Origin: Salinisphaera hydrothermalis C41B8
GTDB taxonomy: Bacteria; Pseudomonadota; Gammaproteobacteria; Nevskiales; Salinisphaeraceae
DNA length: 40,678 nucleotides
Direction of reading: 5' to 3'
NCBI RefSeq assembly: GCF_000732535.1
Contig: NZ_APNK01000031.1
Span: forward strand, 1 to 40,678
Below, in pieces: positions 30,267 to 38,472 of the stretch. The translations under genes were made by a program, and so were the position numbers. Each line of letters opens with the position of its first letter. Position 1 is the stretch's first letter. Under the pieces are notes generated by a model that worked only from the letters and a program-made list of their open reading frames with translations, ran no database searches and had not been told where the DNA came from.

Positions 30267-30272
30267 TATAGT
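30267..30272 (+). promoter_or_regulatory. Possible -10 box for ileS
   Basis: TATAGT, five of six matches to consensus, lies about 104 bases before the ileS start in the yidD-ileS gap. No convincing -35 box was found at 16-18 bases. The rest of the gap (30213-30375) shows no leader structure. Confidence 0.28.
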
Positions 30273-30375
30273 GTCGCGCCTTGCGGCATGCGGGCAGCCC
30301 GTCGAGACGTGGCGCCGTCTGTCGTGATTTCACGGGCGGTTTCCGCCGATCCGAAACCCAATCGACACATAGCCC

Positions 30376-33300
30376 ATGAGCGGTTTCTCCGAGCACAAGC
30401 CCCTGAACCTGCCGGCCGTCGAGACCGAGATCCGGCGCTGGTGGGACGACGCCGGCGTTTTCGAGGCCAGCACGGCCGCGCGCGCCGACGGCCCGACCTT
30501 CACTTTCTACGAAGGCCCGCCCACGGCCAACGGCCGGCCGGGCATTCATCACGTGCTCGGGCGCACCATCAAGGATGCGTTCTGCCGCTACAAGACCATG
30601 CGCGGCTATCGCGTCGACAGGAAGGCCGGCTGGGACACGCACGGCCTGCCGGTCGAGATCGAAGTCGAGAAGGAGCTCGGGCTGTCCTCGCGCGAGGACA
30701 TCGAGGCCTACGGCATCGACAAGTACAACGCGGCCTGCCGCGAATCGGTACTGCGCTATAAGAACCAGTGGGACGAGCTCACACGCCGGATTGGCTACTG
30801 GGTCGATCTCGATGCGCCGTACGTCACCTTTTCCAACGAATACATCGAATCGGTCTGGTGGCTGCTCAAGCAGTTGCACGAGAAGGGGCTGCTCTACAAG
30901 GGCCACAAGATTCACTGGTATTCGCCGGGCTCCGGCACGGTGTTGTCCTCGCACGAGGTAAGCCTCGGATACAAGGAAGTTCAGGACCCGTCGATCACGG
31001 TGAAGTTCTTCCTCGAGGACGAGCCGGATGTGGCGATCCTGGCCTGGACGACCACGCCGTGGACCATGCCGTCCAACGTGGCGGTGGCCGTCGGCCCCGG
31101 CATCGAATATGCCAAGGCGCGCGCCGAGGATGGCGCGGTCTATATCGTCGCCAAGGACTGCGTCGCGGCCACGCTGGGTGAGAACGCCGAAATCCTCAAT
31201 ATTTTTGGCGCCGATGCGCTGATCGGGCGGCGCTACAAGCCGCCGTACGACTGCTTTGCCGATCATCCCGAGGCAGATCACGCCTGGCGCGTGATCGCGG
31301 CCGATTTCATCACCACCGACGATGGCACCGGCATCGCGCACGAAGCCCCGGCCTTCGGTGCCGACGACTTCCGCGTGACCAGCGAATACGGCATGCCGGT
31401 GTTCAACCCGATCGAGCGCGACGGCCATTTCCGTGCCGATTTCCCGCTGGTCGGCGGGCTGTGGTTCAAGGATGCCGACAAGCCGATCGCGCGCGATCTG
31501 AAAGAGCGCGGCCTGTTGTTCTCGCAACAGGTCACGGTGCATAACTACCCGCACGACTGGCGCAAGGGCACGCCCTTGATGAACTACCCGGTCGAGTCCT
31601 GGTTCGTGGCGACCCAGCAGCACAAGGACAAGCTGGTCGAGTACAACAACCGGATTCATTGGCATCCGCCGCATGTGGGCACCGGCCGCTTTGGCGACTG
31701 GCTGGCCAACAACGTGGATTGGGCGCTGTCCCGGCATCGTTACTGGGGTACGCCGCTGCCGATCTGGGTGAACGACAACAACCCTGACGACATCGTCGTC
31801 ATCGGTTCGATTGCCGAGCTGCGGGAATATGCGGGCGATCAGGTTGCCGATGACGACAGCCTCGATCTGCACAAGCCGCAGGTCGACCAAATCACCTGGA
31901 CCGCCGCCGATGGCGGCACCATGCGGCGCGTGCCGGAAATCATCGACGTCTGGTTCGATTCCGGCGCCATGCCGTTCGCCCAGTGGCACTATCCGTTCGA
32001 AAATCAGGAGATTTTCGAGGCGAACTTCCCGGCCGATTTCATCTGCGAGGGCGTGGATCAGACCCGCGGCTGGTTCTACTCGCTGCATGCCATCGGCACG
32101 CTGATCAAGGATTCGCCGGCCTACAAGAACGTCATCGTCAACGGCCTCCTGCTCGATGCCAACGGCGAGAAGATGTCCAAATCCAAAGGCAACACGGTCG
32201 ACCCGTTCGAGGCCCTGGACGAACATGGTGCCGACGTCATCCGCTGGTACATGCTGTCCAACAGCCCGCCCTGGGACAACACCAAGTACGCCGATCGCGG
32301 CCTGCGCGAGACGCGGACCAAGGTGTTCGGCACGCTGGAAAACGTCTACTCGTTCTTCGCGACCTACGCCAACATCGATGGGTTCACCGCGGATACGCCG
32401 GCCCCGGCCGTGGCCGAGCGGCCCGAGCTGGATCGCTGGATTCTGTCGCGCCTGCAATCGACCGCCGCCGAGGCCGCGGCCGCGCTCGACGACTACAATC
32501 CGACGCGGGCCGCGCGGGCGGTGGAGCGCTTCATCGACGCGCTTTCGAACTGGTATATCCGGCGCTCGCGGGCCCGCTTCTGGGCCGGCGCGCGTGCCGA
32601 TGCCGGCGGCAATGCCTCGGAAGCCGAAGTGGCCGACAAGCGTGCCGCGTATCACACCACGCTGACCTGTCTGGCCGACACCGCGGCGATGATGGCGCCG
32701 ATCGCACCGTTCTTCGCTGACTGGCTCTATGGGCAGGTCACCGAGTCGAGTGGCGCCCGCGCATCGGTTCATCTGGCCGATTTCCCGACGCCCGATCCGG
32801 CCATGACCGATGCCGATCTCGAACGCCGCATGGCGCTGGCGCGGGCGATCGTGGCCAACACGCTGGCCCTGCGTAACGAGGCCGGTCTGAACGTACGCCA
32901 GCCGGTCGCGCGCATTCTGGTCGTGGAAGAGCCCGGTGTGGCGCGCGCCGACGTCGAGGCCGTGGCGGCCATCGTGCGCGACGAGGTCAACGTCGATGAC
33001 ATCGAATACGTGGCCGGCGAGGGCGATCTGGTCAAGCGCAGCGCCAAGCCCAACTTCAAGCAGCTCGGCAAGCAGCTCGGCAAGAAGATGAAGGCGGTGG
33101 CCGCCGCGGTGGCCGAACTGGACGACGCCGCGATCGCGGCCTATCTGCGCGACAACGCGCTGACGGTAACCGCCGATGGGGAAGCGGTCGAACTGGGCGA
33201 AGGCGATCTGCTGGTGTCTGCCGAAGGCGTCGAAGGTTGGCTCGTTGGCCGCGAGGATGGCGTTACGGTGGCACTTGATAGTACACTTACCGATTCGCTG

Positions 33301-33567
33301 ATCCAGCGTGGGCTGGCGCGCGAGGTCATCAACCGCATTCAGCGGCTGCGCAAGCAGGCCGAATTCCATGTCGCCGATCGGATTCGGGTCGAATACCGGG
33401 CCGAGGCGGCGAATCTGGTGTCGGCCATCGAAACGCATGCCGAGCTGCTGTCCCGCGAGACGCTGGCGCGGCAACTGGTAGCCAGCCAGGCGCCGAGTGG
33501 CGAGGTCGAGGCCGCCTTCGACGTCGGCGACGGTGAACTCAAGCTGGCGCTGACGCGCGAAGCCTAG
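30376..33567 (+). CDS. ileS: Isoleucyl-tRNA synthetase, type 2 (eukaryote-like) with GIHH signature
   Basis: A 1063-residue class I synthetase that charges tRNA-Ile. Several features place it in the second, eukaryote/archaea-like IleRS class. It is longer than the ~940 residues of the common bacterial form. It has the sequence GWDTHGLPVEIEVEKELGL and lacks the C-terminal zinc finger of E. coli IleRS, ending in the KPNFKQLGKQLGKKMKAV type domain instead. The ATP-binding HIGH motif reads GIHH (residues 56-59), with first and third residues exchanged; KMSKS is intact (599-603). This motif is known from IleRS2 enzymes that are strongly insensitive to mupirocin. It is not beside lspA or ribF, the usual context of type 1 ileS. 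Whether a type 1 gene exists elsewhere cannot be seen. Confidence 0.94.
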   Translation: MSGFSEHKPLNLPAVETEIRRWWDDAGVFEASTAARADGPTFTFYEGPPTANGRPGIHHVLGRTIKDAFCRYKTMRGYRVDRKAGWDTHGLPVEIEVEKELGLSSREDIEAYGIDKYNAACRESVLRYKNQWDELTRRIGYWVDLDAPYVTFSNEYIESVWWLLKQLHEKGLLYKGHKIHWYSPGSGTVLSSHEVSLGYKEVQDPSITVKFFLEDEPDVAILAWTTTPWTMPSNVAVAVGPGIEYAKARAEDGAVYIVAKDCVAATLGENAEILNIFGADALIGRRYKPPYDCFADHPEADHAWRVIAADFITTDDGTGIAHEAPAFGADDFRVTSEYGMPVFNPIERDGHFRADFPLVGGLWFKDADKPIARDLKERGLLFSQQVTVHNYPHDWRKGTPLMNYPVESWFVATQQHKDKLVEYNNRIHWHPPHVGTGRFGDWLANNVDWALSRHRYWGTPLPIWVNDNNPDDIVVIGSIAELREYAGDQVADDDSLDLHKPQVDQITWTAADGGTMRRVPEIIDVWFDSGAMPFAQWHYPFENQEIFEANFPADFICEGVDQTRGWFYSLHAIGTLIKDSPAYKNVIVNGLLLDANGEKMSKSKGNTVDPFEALDEHGADVIRWYMLSNSPPWDNTKYADRGLRETRTKVFGTLENVYSFFATYANIDGFTADTPAPAVAERPELDRWILSRLQSTAAEAAAALDDYNPTRAARAVERFIDALSNWYIRRSRARFWAGARADAGGNASEAEVADKRAAYHTTLTCLADTAAMMAPIAPFFADWLYGQVTESSGARASVHLADFPTPDPAMTDADLERRMALARAIVANTLALRNEAGLNVRQPVARILVVEEPGVARADVEAVAAIVRDEVNVDDIEYVAGEGDLVKRSAKPNFKQLGKQLGKKMKAVAAAVAELDDAAIAAYLRDNALTVTADGEAVELGEGDLLVSAEGVEGWLVGREDGVTVALDSTLTDSLIQRGLAREVINRIQRLRKQAEFHVADRIRVEYRAEAANLVSAIETHAELLSRETLARQLVASQAPSGEVEAAFDVGDGELKLALTREA

Positions 33568-33580
33568 TCGACAATAAGTC

Positions 33581-33599
33581 GCCGCTGGATGTCAGCGGC
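33581..33599 (+). terminator. Short hairpin after ileS
   Basis: A perfect 7-base stem, GCCGCTG / CAGCGGC, with a 5-base loop, 13 bases after the ileS stop, followed by only three T. It may be a weak terminator or simply mark the ileS-rpmE2 boundary. Confidence 0.35.
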
Positions 33600-33637
33600 A
33601 TTTGAACACGATTTGCAACGGTAACGGTCACAAGATC

Positions 33638-33895
33638 ATGAAACAGGACATTCATCCCCAGTATCGCCCGGTGGTTTTCAAGGACATGGGCAGCGAATTC
33701 GCTTTCCTGACCCGTTCCACCATCGATTCGGATGAAACCATCGAGTGGGAAGACGGCAACACCTACCCGCTGGTGAAGCTGGAAGTGACCAGCGACACGC
33801 ATCCGTTCTACACCGGCAAGCAGAACATCATGGACACCACCGGCAAGGTGGAGCGCTTCCGCAAGCGCTTCGGCATGATGGGCAAGAAGCAGTAA
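33638..33895 (+). CDS. rpmE2: Ribosomal protein L31 type B (zinc-independent)
   Basis: An 85-residue 50S subunit protein: [44 protein letters not shown] and a basic end. It has no cysteines, so it is the zinc-free C- form that many bacteria make during zinc starvation in place of zinc-binding L31. The ATG at 33638 begins the conserved sequence; 12 extra codons upstream are open but not homologous. The ribosome site is weak. No clear Zur operator was found in the 70 bases upstream, so either zinc control acts elsewhere or this is the only L31. Confidence 0.92.
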   Translation: MKQDIHPQYRPVVFKDMGSEFAFLTRSTIDSDETIEWEDGNTYPLVKLEVTSDTHPFYTGKQNIMDTTGKVERFRKRFGMMGKKQ

Positions 33896-33948
33896 GACGC
33901 TTGCCTTCGCTCCGGCATGCGGCCGGGGCGATCGACCGTTTCGTGACG

Positions 33949-33978
33949 AGGCATCGGCCGTGTAGGCGGCCGATGCCT
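33949..33978. terminator. Hairpin between convergent rpmE2 and metR
   Basis: A perfect 12-base stem AGGCATCGGCCG / CGGCCGATGCCT with a 6-base loop, followed on the plus strand by TCGTGTGTCT. It is placed to end both rpmE2 and metR transcripts. Confidence 0.6.
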
Positions 33979-33992
33979 TCGTGTGTCTGGCC

Positions 33993-34880
33993 TCAGGCCG
34001 GGCCGGCACGAGCCGCGGTCAGAAAGCCGGCGATCGGCGCCTCCTCGCGACTGTCGCGTCGCACGCCCAGGTGAATCTGCTTGGCGATCCCGGACCGGCC
34101 GAGCCGCACCGGCACAATCGCCAGTGTCTCCCGATACTCATCGACCAGCCAGCGCGGCAGGGCCGCGACACCGCGTCCGGCAGCGACCAGCTGTAGCATG
34201 ATGTCGGTGGATTCGAGCGTCTTGTGCTGGCGGGGCATGATGCGTCGGGGCGCGAGCAGCTCGGTGAAAATATCCAGGCGCGCCGGGTCTACCGGGTAGG
34301 ACAGCAGCACTTCGTCGGCCAGCGCTTCGGCCGAGACGTATTCGCGCCCGGCTAGGCGATGCGCCTCGGCGACGACCAGCACCTGTTCGTAATCGAACAC
34401 CGGTTCGAAGACGACGCCACGCTTCGTGAGCGGGTCGGGTGTGACCAGGATATCGATATCGTGGTTGAACAGCGCCGCCATGCCGCCGAAGCGAAACGCC
34501 TGGATGACGTCTATATCCACGCCGGGCCAGGCCGCCAGATAAGGCTCGACGATCTTGAGCAGCCAGCGATAGCAGGGGTGGCATTCCATGCCGATGCGCA
34601 GCGTGCCGTACTGCCCGGCGGCATAATCGGCCAGCACTGTATCCAGCCGCTCCAGCTGTGGCAGCAGGCGCTCGGCTGCGGCCAATAGATAATCGCCCGC
34701 CGGCGTGAGCCGGATACGCCGACCCTCCCGACGCCAGATCGCGGTGCCGGCCTGATCTTCCAGCTTGCGAATGGCATGGCTCAAGGCCGATTGCGTCAGA
34801 TGCAGCGACTTGGCGGCCGCGGTCAGAGAGCCGTCGCGTTCGATCTGGCGCAGAATCCGTAGATGAATTCGCTCGATCAT
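33993..34880 (-). CDS. metR: LysR-type regulator of methionine biosynthesis
   Basis: A 295-residue LysR-family regulator that in E. coli activates metE and related genes with homocysteine as co-effector. The helix-turn-helix reads SLTAAAKSLHLTQSALSHAIRKLED (about 18-42), followed by the MetR-like effector domain with GTLRIGMECHPCYRWLLKIV, in which the CHPC pair is characteristic. The start is the Met at 34880; the 16 codons upstream are open but precede the normal N terminus MIERIHLRILRQI. It diverges from metE with 121 bp between starts and a palindrome just before its own ATG, the standard metR-metE arrangement. Confidence 0.92.
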   Translation of the reverse strand: MIERIHLRILRQIERDGSLTAAAKSLHLTQSALSHAIRKLEDQAGTAIWRREGRRIRLTPAGDYLLAAAERLLPQLERLDTVLADYAAGQYGTLRIGMECHPCYRWLLKIVEPYLAAWPGVDIDVIQAFRFGGMAALFNHDIDILVTPDPLTKRGVVFEPVFDYEQVLVVAEAHRLAGREYVSAEALADEVLLSYPVDPARLDIFTELLAPRRIMPRQHKTLESTDIMLQLVAAGRGVAALPRWLVDEYRETLAIVPVRLGRSGIAKQIHLGVRRDSREEAPIAGFLTAARAGPA

Positions 34881-34882
34881 GT

Positions 34883-34924
34883 ATGAGTGGATCTCATGTA
34901 TTGATGCAAAGATACCAATATTAG
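34883..34924 (+). promoter_or_regulatory. MetR-box-like palindrome and metE promoter region
   Basis: ATGAG-TGGAT-CTCAT at 34883-34897 has the same 4-5-4 layout as the E. coli MetR site TGAA-N5-TTCA. A likely metE -10 box, TATTAG, is at 34919-34924, and the -35 position (34896-34901) matches consensus poorly. A site just upstream of a weak -35 box fits an activator-dependent promoter. The palindrome is also two bases before the metR ATG, so it could mediate self-repression. Confidence 0.52.
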
Positions 34925-35001
34925 TCATCGTTGAGTCGTCCTAAGCTCTCGATCGATCGCCGTTAGGCGCGTTCGATAACGCAGGACAGGAGCGACCATC
35001 C

Positions 35002-37284
35002 ATGACGACATCCCATAATCTTGGCTTTCCCCGCATCGGCGAACGCCGCGAGCTGAAAAAAGCCACCGAAGCCTACTGGGCCGGCGATCTCGATCGCGCC
35101 GGGCTCGAGGCCGCCGGCGCCGAGATCCGGCGCGCGAACTGGGAAAAACAGCGCGCCGCCGGTATCGATCTGATCCCGTCCAACGATTTTTCCTTCTACG
35201 ATCAGGTTCTGGACATGACCTGCCTGGTCGGCAACGTGCCGGCGCGCTTCGACTGGGACGGCGAGCACGCCGATCTGGATCTCGCCTTCGACATGGCCCG
35301 CGGCACGGACGAAGCCATCGCCTGCGAGATGACCAAGTGGTTCGATACCAACTACCACTATCTCGTGCCCGAGTTCACGCAGAACACCACGTTCAAGCTC
35401 GCCGGGGCCAAGGTGTTCGAGGAATTCGCCGAGGCGAAGGCCGAGGGCCTGACCACCAAACCGGTGCTTGTCGGTCCGGCGACCTATCTCACCCTCGGCA
35501 AGGTCACCGATGGTTCCGGTCTGGACAAGTTCGCGCTCGCCGATCAGCTGATTCCGGTTTATATCGAGATCCTGGATCAGTTGGCCGCGGCCGGTGCCGA
35601 GTGGGTGCAGATCGACGAGCCCGTGTTCTCGCTGGACTTGAACGATGCCCAACGCGCGGTGATCGACAAGACTTATGCCGCGCTGTCGCGGGTCGGCGAC
35701 CTCAAGATCATGGTCACGAACTACTTCGGCGAGCTGCGCGACAATCTCGAGCTGTTCACCCAGCTGCCGGTGAGTGCCTTGCATATCGACGGCGTGCGCG
35801 GCGCGGGCGAGATCGAGGCCGTAGCGGCGCGCCTGCCCGGCGACACCGCACTCTCGCTCGGCATGGTTGATGGCCGTAATATCTGGAAGACCGATCTGGC
35901 CGCGGCGAAGACGGTATTGGCGCAGGTCCGCGATACCCTCGGCGCCGACCGGCTCATGGTCGGCCCGGCCTGTTCATTGCTGCACAGCCCGGTGACGCTG
36001 CGCAACGAGACCAGGCTCGATCAGCGACTCGTCGCCTGGCTCGCGTTCGCCGAAGAGAAGCTCGACGAAATCGTGGCGCTGGCGCGGGCGGTCGACGGCG
36101 AGGTCGATTCGGCCCTGTTCGAGGCCAACGCCCAGGCGATGACGGATCGGCGCGAGTCCTCGCTCATCCACGACGATTTCGTCGCCAAGCGCGTGGCGGG
36201 GCTCACGGCCACCGATTACCAGCGGAACTCTGTCTACGCCGAGCGCGCACGCCAGCAGCGGGCCAAACTGAAGCTGCCGATGTTCCCGACCACCACCATC
36301 GGCTCTTTCCCGCAGACCCGTGACGTGCGCAAGGCGCGCGCCGCCCACAAGAAAGGCGATCTGTCGGATGCCGACTACGATGCCTTCCTGAAGCAGCAGA
36401 TTGACGAAGCCATCGCCATGCAGGAAGACATGGGCTTCGACATGCTGGTGCACGGCGAGTTCGAGCGTAACGACATGGTCGAGTATTTCGGCGAGCAATT
36501 GGCCGGCTATGTGTTTACCAAGCTCGGCTGGGTGCAGAGCTACGGCTCGCGCTATGTGAAGCCGCCGATCATCTATGGCGACGTGTCGCGGCCCAAGCCG
36601 ATGACGGTCAAGTGGTCGAAATATGCCCAGTCGCGGACCGCCAAGCCGATGAAGGGCATGCTGACCGGCCCGGTCACCATGGTCCAGTGGGCCTTCGTGC
36701 GTGACGACCAGCCGCGATCCGAAACCGTGAAACAGGTCGCCCTCGCTATCCGCGATGAGATCGTCGATCTCGAAGCGGCCGGGCTGGCGGCCATCCAGTG
36801 CGACGAGGCGGCTTTCCGCGAAGGCCTGCCACTGCGCCGGGCCGACTGGGACGAATATCTCGACTGGGCCGCGGCCTCGTTCCGGCTCGCGGCCGGCGGC
36901 GTGCGCGACGATACCCAGGTGCACACCCATATGTGCTACTCGGAGTTCAACGACATCATCGAGTCGATCGCCGCAATGGACGCCGACTGCATCTCCATCG
37001 AGACGTCCCGTTCCCAGATGGAACTGCTCGATGCGTTCGTGAAATTCGCCTACCCGAACGAGATCGGCCCCGGCGTTTACGACATCCACAGCCCACGCGT
37101 GCCGAGCACCGACGAAATGGTCGCGCTGCTGGAAAAAGCCGTCGCCGTACTGCCGGCCGAAAAACTCTGGGTGAATCCGGACTGCGGTCTCAAGACCCGT
37201 GGCTGGGCCGAGGTCAAGCCGGCGTTGGAAAACATGGTCGAGGCCGCCCAGCGGATGCGAGCCCGGATCGTCGAGCCGGCTTGA
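35002..37284 (+). CDS. metE: Cobalamin-independent methionine synthase
   Basis: A 760-residue enzyme that transfers a methyl group from methyltetrahydropteroyl-triglutamate to homocysteine, the last step of methionine synthesis. The N-terminal barrel starts NLGFPRIGERRELKKATEAYW; the C-terminal catalytic barrel starts LPMFPTTTIGSFPQT. Zinc ligands are visible in HTHMCYSEF (His and Cys), in the Glu of IQCDEAAFREG-type segments, and in WVNPDCGLKTR (Cys). Length equals that of E. coli MetE (753). GGAG lies about ten bases before the ATG. It is divergent from metR, which should activate it when B12-dependent MetH cannot supply methionine. Confidence 0.96.
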   Translation: MTTSHNLGFPRIGERRELKKATEAYWAGDLDRAGLEAAGAEIRRANWEKQRAAGIDLIPSNDFSFYDQVLDMTCLVGNVPARFDWDGEHADLDLAFDMARGTDEAIACEMTKWFDTNYHYLVPEFTQNTTFKLAGAKVFEEFAEAKAEGLTTKPVLVGPATYLTLGKVTDGSGLDKFALADQLIPVYIEILDQLAAAGAEWVQIDEPVFSLDLNDAQRAVIDKTYAALSRVGDLKIMVTNYFGELRDNLELFTQLPVSALHIDGVRGAGEIEAVAARLPGDTALSLGMVDGRNIWKTDLAAAKTVLAQVRDTLGADRLMVGPACSLLHSPVTLRNETRLDQRLVAWLAFAEEKLDEIVALARAVDGEVDSALFEANAQAMTDRRESSLIHDDFVAKRVAGLTATDYQRNSVYAERARQQRAKLKLPMFPTTTIGSFPQTRDVRKARAAHKKGDLSDADYDAFLKQQIDEAIAMQEDMGFDMLVHGEFERNDMVEYFGEQLAGYVFTKLGWVQSYGSRYVKPPIIYGDVSRPKPMTVKWSKYAQSRTAKPMKGMLTGPVTMVQWAFVRDDQPRSETVKQVALAIRDEIVDLEAAGLAAIQCDEAAFREGLPLRRADWDEYLDWAAASFRLAAGGVRDDTQVHTHMCYSEFNDIIESIAAMDADCISIETSRSQMELLDAFVKFAYPNEIGPGVYDIHSPRVPSTDEMVALLEKAVAVLPAEKLWVNPDCGLKTRGWAEVKPALENMVEAAQRMRARIVEPA

Positions 37285-37289
37285 TGTAA

Positions 37290-37318
37290 AAGGCAGCCGG
37301 GGCCGTCCCGGCTGCCTT
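37290..37318 (+). terminator. metE terminator hairpin
   Basis: A perfect 12-base stem, AAGGCAGCCGGG / CCCGGCTGCCTT, with a 5-base loop, starting six bases after the metE stop. Only two T follow, but the stem is strong and A-rich on its 5' side. Confidence 0.65.
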
Positions 37319-37474
37319 CGATCATTGAACCCCAGATTCGCACGGTCGTGGCGACTGTGCTAAATAAAGATAGCGATCGCCGTCCATGGTTCTTGTGCCG
37401 TGGTTGGTCGATCGACAAATATAAAAGTTCGGGCCGCTTTGGGGGCGGTTCAGCATGTTGCAGGGAGTTCGAAC

Positions 37475-37981
37475 ATGCATAACCGGGTCGGTGTTGCGAC
37501 GGTGTTGACCGTCTGGGGGTTCGCGCTGCTGCTGGTCAGCGCCTGGGCATCGATTGCTCTGGCATCGGAAGCTGACGATGTGGCGGCGTTCCGCGATTTT
37601 CAGTTGGATAGCCACTATCTGCATCGCTGGATGGCGGTCAAGCGAGAAGCCACCGCCAAGGGCGTGCGGATGCAGGTCTTGCCGCTTCAGAGCGGCGGCA
37701 GTGCGGCGTCGGGCAATGACTCCCTGAGCGCGCTCACCGCCCATCTGGATGCCGAGCCCGGCGTGCATGCGATTCTGGCCCATCATGGCATGACGGCGCG
37801 CGATTTCGTGCTCGGCTCGCTGGTGCTGGTTACCGCGCGCATGGCCTTGTATCCCGGCGCGGGGGGCGACGCGCAGGCCGGCGTGAGCCGCCACAACCTC
37901 GATTTCGTCCGTGCGCACAAAGCCGAAGTCGATCGCTTTATTCAGCAGGATATGCGCGCCCAGGCGGCGATGAATCACTGA
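37475..37981 (+). CDS. Exported hypothetical protein, first of a four-gene cluster
   Basis: A 168-residue protein with a signal peptide (about 1-32: VLTVWGFALLLVSAWASIALASEA). The mature part has DSHYLHRWMAVKREATAKG, a polar Gly/Ser loop and a Leu/Ala-rich helical end. The ATG at 37475 is chosen from GGAG eight bases upstream; 25 open codons before it lack a start signal. The next gene begins eight bases after the stop, so it is cotranscribed. The preceding 156 bases (37319-37474) contain A/T-rich patches and a TATAAA at 37419 that may be part of its promoter. The family is not recognised. Confidence 0.68.
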   Translation: MHNRVGVATVLTVWGFALLLVSAWASIALASEADDVAAFRDFQLDSHYLHRWMAVKREATAKGVRMQVLPLQSGGSAASGNDSLSALTAHLDAEPGVHAILAHHGMTARDFVLGSLVLVTARMALYPGAGGDAQAGVSRHNLDFVRAHKAEVDRFIQQDMRAQAAMNH

Positions 37982-37989
37982 GCCGGCTC

Positions 37990-38472
37990 ATGCGAACCTC
38001 GGGATGGGATGTCGCGCGCTCTTTCGCTGCGGCCTGTGGGCTGTGGATGGTCGCCATGCTCGTGGGAGGCGGGGTCGCCTCGGCGGCCGATACGATCACC
38101 CTGGCTCAGCTCGACCGCAACGAAGGCGGGCACCCGAACCAAGAGTCCATCCCCGGCTATACCGATCTGGCGAGGGAAATCCCGCGCGATTTTCCGGTGC
38201 CGACATATGCCCATGATCTGGCCGCGAGCAACTTCATGCCGGTGGCACGCTTGCAGGGGGTGACCGCCGCCCAAGCGGCTGCGTTCTATCCACCCGTACT
38301 CGAGCGGCAGGGATGGACGATTCGCAGACAGACAGTCCAGCCTGGTTTTTTCGGCCTCGTGGCGTGTCCGAAAACCGGCCGTTGCGTGAATCTTACCGCT
38401 GCTTCGCCGAATGGCCCGGTCAAGCCGATCGGCCTGAAACTGGTGTTTTTCACGCGTAGCGCGTTGCCATGA
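37990..38472 (+). CDS. Exported hypothetical protein, second of the cluster
   Basis: A 160-residue protein with a signal peptide (about 1-33, VAMLVGGGVASAAD). The mature part has EIPRDFPVPTYAHDLAASNFMPVARLQG, then an amphipathic helix AAQAAAFYPPVLERQGWTIRR, then a strand pair with two cysteines close together (VACPKTGRCVNLTA) that may form a disulfide in the periplasm. A compact helix-strand fold of 100-120 residues is suggested. The stop overlaps the next start in ATGA, so translation is coupled. No known family was recognised. Confidence 0.68.
   Translation: MRTSGWDVARSFAAACGLWMVAMLVGGGVASAADTITLAQLDRNEGGHPNQESIPGYTDLAREIPRDFPVPTYAHDLAASNFMPVARLQGVTAAQAAAFYPPVLERQGWTIRRQTVQPGFFGLVACPKTGRCVNLTAASPNGPVKPIGLKLVFFTRSALP

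Noticed and set aside
30259-33474. A 1071-codon open frame antisense to ileS
   Set aside because: High-G+C shadow of the ileS frame. It has no domain signature or ribosome site, and its residue mix (His, Arg, Gly, Val) is typical of antisense frames.
33568-33637. Zur operator upstream of rpmE2
   Set aside because: No A/T-rich palindrome resembling the Zur consensus could be found in this interval.
34881-34928. 16-codon N-terminal extension of MetR
   Set aside because: MetR proteins begin at MIERIHLR; the extension would cover the regulatory palindrome.
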